Assembly (NCBI RefSeq): GCF_900105625.1
Contig: NZ_FNSD01000001.1
Span: forward strand, 1 to 64,000
DNA length: 64,000 nt
Source: Terriglobus roseus
GTDB taxonomy: Bacteria > Acidobacteriota > Terriglobia > Terriglobales > Acidobacteriaceae
Direction: 5' to 3'
Translations under genes and position numbers: made by a program
In this document: positions 59,880 to 64,000 of the stretch, in pieces
Numbering within the stretch: the first letter of the stretch is position 1
How the letters are laid out: every line of letters starts with the position of its first letter
Notes under the pieces: model-generated
Databases searched by the model: none
What the model was told of the DNA's origin: nothing
What the model saw: only the letters and a program-made list of their open reading frames with translations

Positions 59880-61313
59880 TCATCGCGCGTGGAGCGTCAC
59901 TCGCAACGGGTATTTCGGTCGCAGCGTGATTTTCTCCTCAACCTCGACAGGCTGCCCGTCAATCCACTCCAGGCGCCACTTCTGAGCGATGGTGGCGATC
60001 AGCATCACGCCCTCAAGCCACGCGAAGCCCTCTCCAATGCATTGGCGCGGACCGCCACCGAATGGGAAGTACTCAAACTTGTCACGCTTGGCCTTCTCTT
60101 CCTCGGTGTGACGTAGGGGATCGAAACAAAGCGGGTCCGGGTAGAAGCGCTCATCGCGCTGCAGGATGTACTGCGAGATGAAGACGTGCGTTCCGGCAGG
60201 CATACGATACGGTCCGACCTCGAAGGGCTCCGTTGACTTGCGTCCCATCGCCCATGCCGGTGGATAGAGGCGCATCGCCTCTGCAAAGACCATCTGTGTG
60301 TACTTCAGATTCGCGTAGTCATCCAGCGAAGGAGCACGGCCACCCAGGACTTCGCGCACCTCTTCGAAGAGGCGCTCCTGCTGGTCGGGATTCGTCGCAA
60401 GCAGATACCACGTCCACGAGAGAGCATTTGCCGTCGTCTCGTAGCCGGCGAGAAAAATCGTCAGCACTTCATCTCGTAACTGCTCGTCGCTCAGTTCAGA
60501 TCCATCTTCATCCCGCGAAGCGAGCAGCATGCTCAAGAGGTCTTTGCGGTCGGCATGTTCGGGATCGGCTGCATTCGCCAACTTGCGATCGGCGATGATG
60601 CGCTTCACCACCTTATCAAGGCGTGCGCGCGCACGTGCGAACTTGCTCAGGCCCGGCACGGGAATCTTGTACTTCAGGAACAGCTCTGCATTCGGGAATG
60701 CGACGAGGAAGTTGTAGATGCGCATGATGGTGTTGCTCTGCGCATTGATCTCGCGGATGTCATCGTCGACCTCAGTGTCGAAGAGCGTGCGCGCCACGAT
60801 GTCGAGTGAGAGCGTCATCATCTCGGAGTTCATGTCGACCACGGCACCGGCGTTCCACTGGTCGCGCCAATGCAACGTGCTCCGAACCATCTCGCTGCCG
60901 TAGTCGTAGATGCGCTGCCGATGAAAGGCCGGTGCGACGATGCGCCGCGACCGCTTGTGCGTCGGGTCATCGCTGGTCAGCAGGCCTTCGCCCAGCAAAA
61001 TCTTCAGCCGCACAATGGTGCGTTCCCGCACGAACTTGCCCGCCTGGTTCACCAGCACCTCGCGGATGGCTGCGGGGTCACTCAGGAAGATCACGTGATT
61101 CCCGAACAACATGTAATGCGAGATGGGCCCGCAGTGCTTTGCCATGTATTCGAACAGCAGAATGGGCTTGCCCAGGCGCGCCCATGGCTTATGCAGGTAG
61201 AAGGGTAGCGTCTTGCGCAGGCCGGGTGGTATGCGCCACGTGCCTGTCTTGGTCGTCAGCTCGTGCGCAGGCCGAAAGACGTAGGAGTTCTCAAAGTCGA
61301 TGCCATCGGCCAT
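59880..61313 (-). CDS. Cytochrome P450
   Basis: A 477-residue haem monooxygenase. Haem-Cys motif FPFGGGPRQCIGEGFA, I-helix oxygen motif LAGYETTANALSW, and ExxR motif in VFAEAMRLYPPAW. No signal anchor, so it is a soluble bacterial type; the substrate is unknown. It is 5 nt after tmk on the same strand and splits the usual tmk-holB neighbourhood. No ferredoxin partner is nearby. Confidence 0.95.
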   Translation of the reverse strand: MADGIDFENSYVFRPAHELTTKTGTWRIPPGLRKTLPFYLHKPWARLGKPILLFEYMAKHCGPISHYMLFGNHVIFLSDPAAIREVLVNQAGKFVRERTIVRLKILLGEGLLTSDDPTHKRSRRIVAPAFHRQRIYDYGSEMVRSTLHWRDQWNAGAVVDMNSEMMTLSLDIVARTLFDTEVDDDIREINAQSNTIMRIYNFLVAFPNAELFLKYKIPVPGLSKFARARARLDKVVKRIIADRKLANAADPEHADRKDLLSMLLASRDEDGSELSDEQLRDEVLTIFLAGYETTANALSWTWYLLATNPDQQERLFEEVREVLGGRAPSLDDYANLKYTQMVFAEAMRLYPPAWAMGRKSTEPFEVGPYRMPAGTHVFISQYILQRDERFYPDPLCFDPLRHTEEEKAKRDKFEYFPFGGGPRQCIGEGFAWLEGVMLIATIAQKWRLEWIDGQPVEVEEKITLRPKYPLRVTLHAR

Positions 61314-61318
61314 GTCCG

Positions 61319-62026
61319 TTAGACTCCGATGCGGGCTGCTGCGAGCCGTTCCGCTACGACCTCACGCACACGTGTGGCAATGGCTTCGATCCCGTCATCG
61401 CCAGTACCAGGACCAATCAGCGCCACACGCTGCGGCTCCCTCTCAGCAATAGCCGCATAGGCATCATGAACACGGCGGTAGAAGGCCTCGCCCTCGGCCT
61501 CAAACCGATTCTCATCGGCTCCATCGTGCTGCTGCTTGTATCGCTCATTGCGCCGCCGGGCGCGCTTCAGGGCCTGCTCCACATCTGGCAGCAACAGCAC
61601 AGTCAACGAAGGTTGAAGATCGTCACACACTGCGCGATGAACGGCCAGTACTCGATCCGTGCCCAGGCCTCGACCGGCACCCTGGTATGCCTCGCTCGAG
61701 TCAGTGTAGCGATCGCAGAGGATCACCCTTCCTTCAGCGAGCGCCGGCAGAATGACCTGTCGAATCGACTGCGCGCGATCTGCGAACATCAGCGCAAGTT
61801 CGCTTAGCGGAGCGATCTCACCAAGAGCCTCTTCGGATCGCGAATCCAGCAGAATTGCCCGGATACGCTCACCTAGCGCAGTGCCGCCAGGCTGTCGGAG
61901 CAGGATAGGTTCTGTCCCACGTTCACGCAGCCATTCGGCCAGCCTCTTGATCTGCGTGGTTTTGCCGGAACCATCCGGTCCCTCGAATGTAATGAAGACG
62001 CCGGGATACATAACCGGTTCGATCAC
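61319..62026 (-). CDS. tmk: Thymidylate kinase
   Basis: Phosphorylates dTMP to dTDP; 235 residues. P-loop FITFEGPDGSGKTTQIKRL, the DR(Y) motif LCDRYTDSSEAYQGAGRGL and the LID region with KRARRRNERYK. GTG 62026 overlaps the lipoprotein gene stop by 4 nt (GTGA); the Met at residue 6 (62011) is an alternative start. It is followed by the P450 gene. Confidence 0.93.
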   Translation of the reverse strand: MIEPVMYPGVFITFEGPDGSGKTTQIKRLAEWLRERGTEPILLRQPGGTALGERIRAILLDSRSEEALGEIAPLSELALMFADRAQSIRQVILPALAEGRVILCDRYTDSSEAYQGAGRGLGTDRVLAVHRAVCDDLQPSLTVLLLPDVEQALKRARRRNERYKQQHDGADENRFEAEGEAFYRRVHDAYAAIAEREPQRVALIGPGTGDDGIEAIATRVREVVAERLAAARIGV

Positions 62027-62385
62027 GGCTTCAGACTCGTATGAAATTCAGCGTGATCCTGCGAGGGCAGCGTGATCTCCAGCGTACCCTCCTGGCCTTC
62101 GTTCAGCCAGGGACCCGTCTGCGCGTGGTCTTGCCTTGCCGCATCCGTGAAGCTGACCTTGATGTTGCCGCTCCCAAGCAGCTTGAAGCGGTAGTGGAAG
62201 CTGGCACCGGGGGCCAGAAGCTGCGTACCGAAGCTTGCGCTCGGGTAATCCACCTGAACGACGTTCAGGGGAGCATCGCTCGCATTGGTGATCGTGGCCT
62301 GAATGTAGTGCGAGTGGCAGCCGATAAGGGCCACAGACGCGCCAAGAGTCGCACACAAAGCAAGGCCAGAAAGAAGACGACGCAT
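62023..62385 (-). CDS. Small lipoprotein
   Basis: About 120 residues. MRRLLSGLALCATLGASVAL is a type II signal ending in the lipobox IGC; the mature part (HSHYIQATITNASDAPLNVVQ ... GASFHYRFKLLGSGNIKVSF) is predicted all-beta, like an immunoglobulin fold. ATG 62385 is chosen to place the signal peptide; ATG 62418 gives 131 residues and would overlap the upstream gene by 4 nt. No known family recognised. Confidence 0.8.
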   Translation of the reverse strand: MRRLLSGLALCATLGASVALIGCHSHYIQATITNASDAPLNVVQVDYPSASFGTQLLAPGASFHYRFKLLGSGNIKVSFTDAARQDHAQTGPWLNEGQEGTLEITLPSQDHAEFHTSLKP

Positions 62386-62414
62386 GAAGAGAAGGGTATC
62401 AGGCCCGTCCTGCG

Positions 62415-63272
62415 TCATGCGAAGGAGTTGCCGGAGTGCCTCTCAAGAATGCGGGCACTCAGAACAACGCCGCTGCGGCCATCATGCAGCATGATGGGGA
62501 AGGCAAGAACGCTCCAGGTGGCATTGCCTTCGTCTTCTCGGGGCTCCGTCAGCAGACCGCGCCGGGTCCGGTCGATGTAAGTCTCGCGCGTTGTCGAGAC
62601 GGCATAGAGAACATCACGCCAGTCGCGCATGGTCTCTGCCATCTCCGCGAAGATGTTGCGGCCCGGGAACCAGTCACGCGGCTTCTGCAGGTACTCCGCC
62701 GCGCTCTCATTCACGTAATGCCAGTTGCCTTCAGGATCGAGGATCTGCACCAGGACATCAATTCCGATGGCCATGGCGATGCGGCTGTAATAGAACTCAC
62801 GCGCGTCCACCACGACGGGTGATCCCCGGCGCTTTGCCTCAAGGCCGCGCAAGGCTGAAAGAAGATCCTCGACCGAGCTATGCCCCTTCAGCAGATGCAT
62901 GTCTTCCACACCACCAAACCTGCGCTCCAGCGTTGCAGAGAGGATGATGATGGGCACCTCCGGCCTGCGCTGACGCAGTTTCGCAGCGACCGCTGTACCG
63001 AATTTACCGGCACCCAGGTGATAATCCAGCACGGCAATGTCCGTGCTCTCAAGCAATTCATTCGCCTCTTCAATGGTGCTGGCAGGCAGGGACTCATAGC
63101 CGTTCTGACGAAGAATTGCGGAACGCAGCAGGAGATTTGCGGGGTCGTCGTCCAGCAGTAACACGCGAACCGCCTTCGGCTCCTGCGAGGCGGCGCTTTC
63201 GTCGCTGCGCGGCATAGAAAAGAGGTTCTTCAAGTCGGTCGTACCAGTCTCGGGTGTGTTCTCGTCAGCCAT
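62415..63272 (-). CDS. Response-regulator receiver - PAS protein
   Basis: A 285-residue signalling protein without a recognised output domain. N-terminal receiver (about 35-150) with acidic residues in LLLDDDPANLLLR, phosphoacceptor Asp in IAVLDYHLGAG and Lys in HLLKGHS; then a PAS domain (about 165-275, VLVQILDPEGNWHYVNESAAEYL). Such REC-PAS proteins usually form part of larger phosphorelays. ATG 63272 is used; longer in-frame starts add only non-conserved residues. Possibly co-transcribed with lpxD. Confidence 0.88.
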   Translation of the reverse strand: MADENTPETGTTDLKNLFSMPRSDESAASQEPKAVRVLLLDDDPANLLLRSAILRQNGYESLPASTIEEANELLESTDIAVLDYHLGAGKFGTAVAAKLRQRRPEVPIIILSATLERRFGGVEDMHLLKGHSSVEDLLSALRGLEAKRRGSPVVVDAREFYYSRIAMAIGIDVLVQILDPEGNWHYVNESAAEYLQKPRDWFPGRNIFAEMAETMRDWRDVLYAVSTTRETYIDRTRRGLLTEPREDEGNATWSVLAFPIMLHDGRSGVVLSARILERHSGNSFA

Positions 63273-63332
63273 ACTTGCAGGGTCAGATGCGAGGCAATGC
63301 GCGCCGGTCACCCTCTCTTCGCACATCTGCAA

Positions 63333-64000
63333 CTATTCCGGTGCGGTGTTGGTCTTGCGTAGCGAACGGATCTCCCGCAGCATCTCCGGCAGTCGCGCGA
63401 ATGCTGCGACAGAACGCAGCCATTGCCGGTTGTCCATTGCCGGATAGCCGCTGACGATCGCGCCTGCTGCCACGTCGCTTGGGATACCACTCTGCGCTGT
63501 GGCGACCGCACCGTCGCCCACCTTGCAGTGGCCAGCCACACCCACCTGACCAGCCAGAATCACTCGGTCGCCCACTTCGGTCGATCCCGCCAGGCCCACC
63601 TGAGCGCATAGCAGCGTGTTCTCGCCCACAGTTGATCCGTGGCCCACCTGCACCAGGTTGTCGATCTTGCTGCCGGCACCAATGCTGGTCTCGCCGATGC
63701 TTGCGCGGTCGACGCATGCGTTGGCCTGCACCTCCACACGATCGCCGAGCACGGTTGCACCGGACTGCACAATCTTTACCCAGGCCGCACCGTCGCGAGC
63801 GTAACCGAAGCCGTCCGCACCGATGACCGCTCCGTTCTGCAGCGTTACGTCGTCGCCAATCCGACAGAACTCCCGGACAACGGCATGTGCATGCGCAAAA
63901 AAACGATGGCCGATCCGGGCCCCCTGGTAGATCACGGCGTGCGGCAGCAGAATAGCGTCGTCGCCCATGACAACTCCCGCACCGACGACCACGTAGGCAC
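63333..64000 (-). CDS. lpxD: UDP-3-O-acylglucosamine N-acyltransferase (N-terminus beyond the window)
   Basis: Third step of lipid A synthesis. The visible part (about 222 residues) is a left-handed beta-helix with many hexapeptide repeats ([85 protein letters not shown]). The GADGFGYA segment and the catalytic-type His region ([10 protein letters not shown]) are typical of LpxD. The N-terminal domain lies outside; the coding continues past 64000. Confidence 0.9.
   Translation of the reverse strand, partial: AYVVVGAGVVMGDDAILLPHAVIYQGARIGHRFFAHAHAVVREFCRIGDDVTLQNGAVIGADGFGYARDGAAWVKIVQSGATVLGDRVEVQANACVDRASIGETSIGAGSKIDNLVQVGHGSTVGENTLLCAQVGLAGSTEVGDRVILAGQVGVAGHCKVGDGAVATAQSGIPSDVAAGAIVSGYPAMDNRQWLRSVAAFARLPEMLREIRSLRKTNTAPE

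Overview
The window looks like a chromosomal segment of a Gram-negative, flagellated, hopanoid-making soil bacterium. The best fit is Acidobacteriota, class Terriglobia (relatives of Terriglobus, Granulicella or Edaphobacter). The reasons are GC-rich coding sequence, outer-membrane genes (lpxD, mla, TolC-type, tonB), hopanoid genes (hpnC/D/E and an hpnJ-type gene), a tandem DUF507 pair, and dispersed intergenic repeats of the GTCATCCTGAGCG...GTCGAAGGACC type. The taxonomic call is inference; no rRNA is present.

Layout. 1-590: lexA (runs off the left edge). 814-5462: two response regulators flanking a 75-residue protein that looks like a lone histidine-kinase phosphoacceptor helix pair, then flgK-flgL behind a good sigma-54 promoter. 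The sigma-54 activator has no C-terminal DNA-binding domain. 5497-6919: small hypothetical gene and a GH10 xylanase. 7068-10086: rpsO-pnp. 10221-11714: hypothetical gene, repeat block, dienelactone hydrolase. 11721-14288: mlaE-mlaF-type ABC genes and an epimerase-like gene. 14427-18770: Zn-alcohol dehydrogenase-hpnC-hpnD-hpnE, all overlapping by 4 nt. 18846-24974: two half-size EamA-like proteins, hpnJ-like radical SAM, and a TolC/TPR/HlyD export cassette without a pump. 25033-28377: recJ, small conserved genes, DUF507 pair. 28461-28537: tRNA-Glu(CTC), followed to about 32407 by a GC-poorer polysaccharide island (RmlD-like, GT2, RmlC-like, GT87-like). 32437-39660: miaB, bifunctional nuclease, deoC, GAF/PP2C phosphatase, aroA, GT4. 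39661-42356: a DNA-repair operon of a radical SAM/HhH protein and a DUF4130-UdgX-type uracil-DNA glycosylase. 42543-47172: hpt, lgt, SprT-like protease, secreted proteins, TPR protein. 47169-53615: ileS-lspA-uvrA operon. 53980-58312: tonB, CYTH, tsaC/sua5, holB. 58476-64000: GGDEF protein, P450, tmk, lipoprotein, REC-PAS protein and lpxD (runs off the right edge).

The most notable signals are regulatory. A nearly identical 20-bp operator (17/20) sits just upstream of both lexA and the radical SAM-UdgX operon, in the alphaproteobacterial-like form TTC-N8-TTC (GTTC-N7-ATTC at lexA), and in each case abuts a -10 box. This argues that the UdgX operon is under SOS control. A sigma-54 site (GG-N10-GC) before flgK matches the neighbouring activator without a DNA-binding domain, an arrangement known from Helicobacter FlgR. 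About a dozen genes have a TANNNT -10 box only 6-7 nt before the start codon, which predicts leaderless mRNAs.
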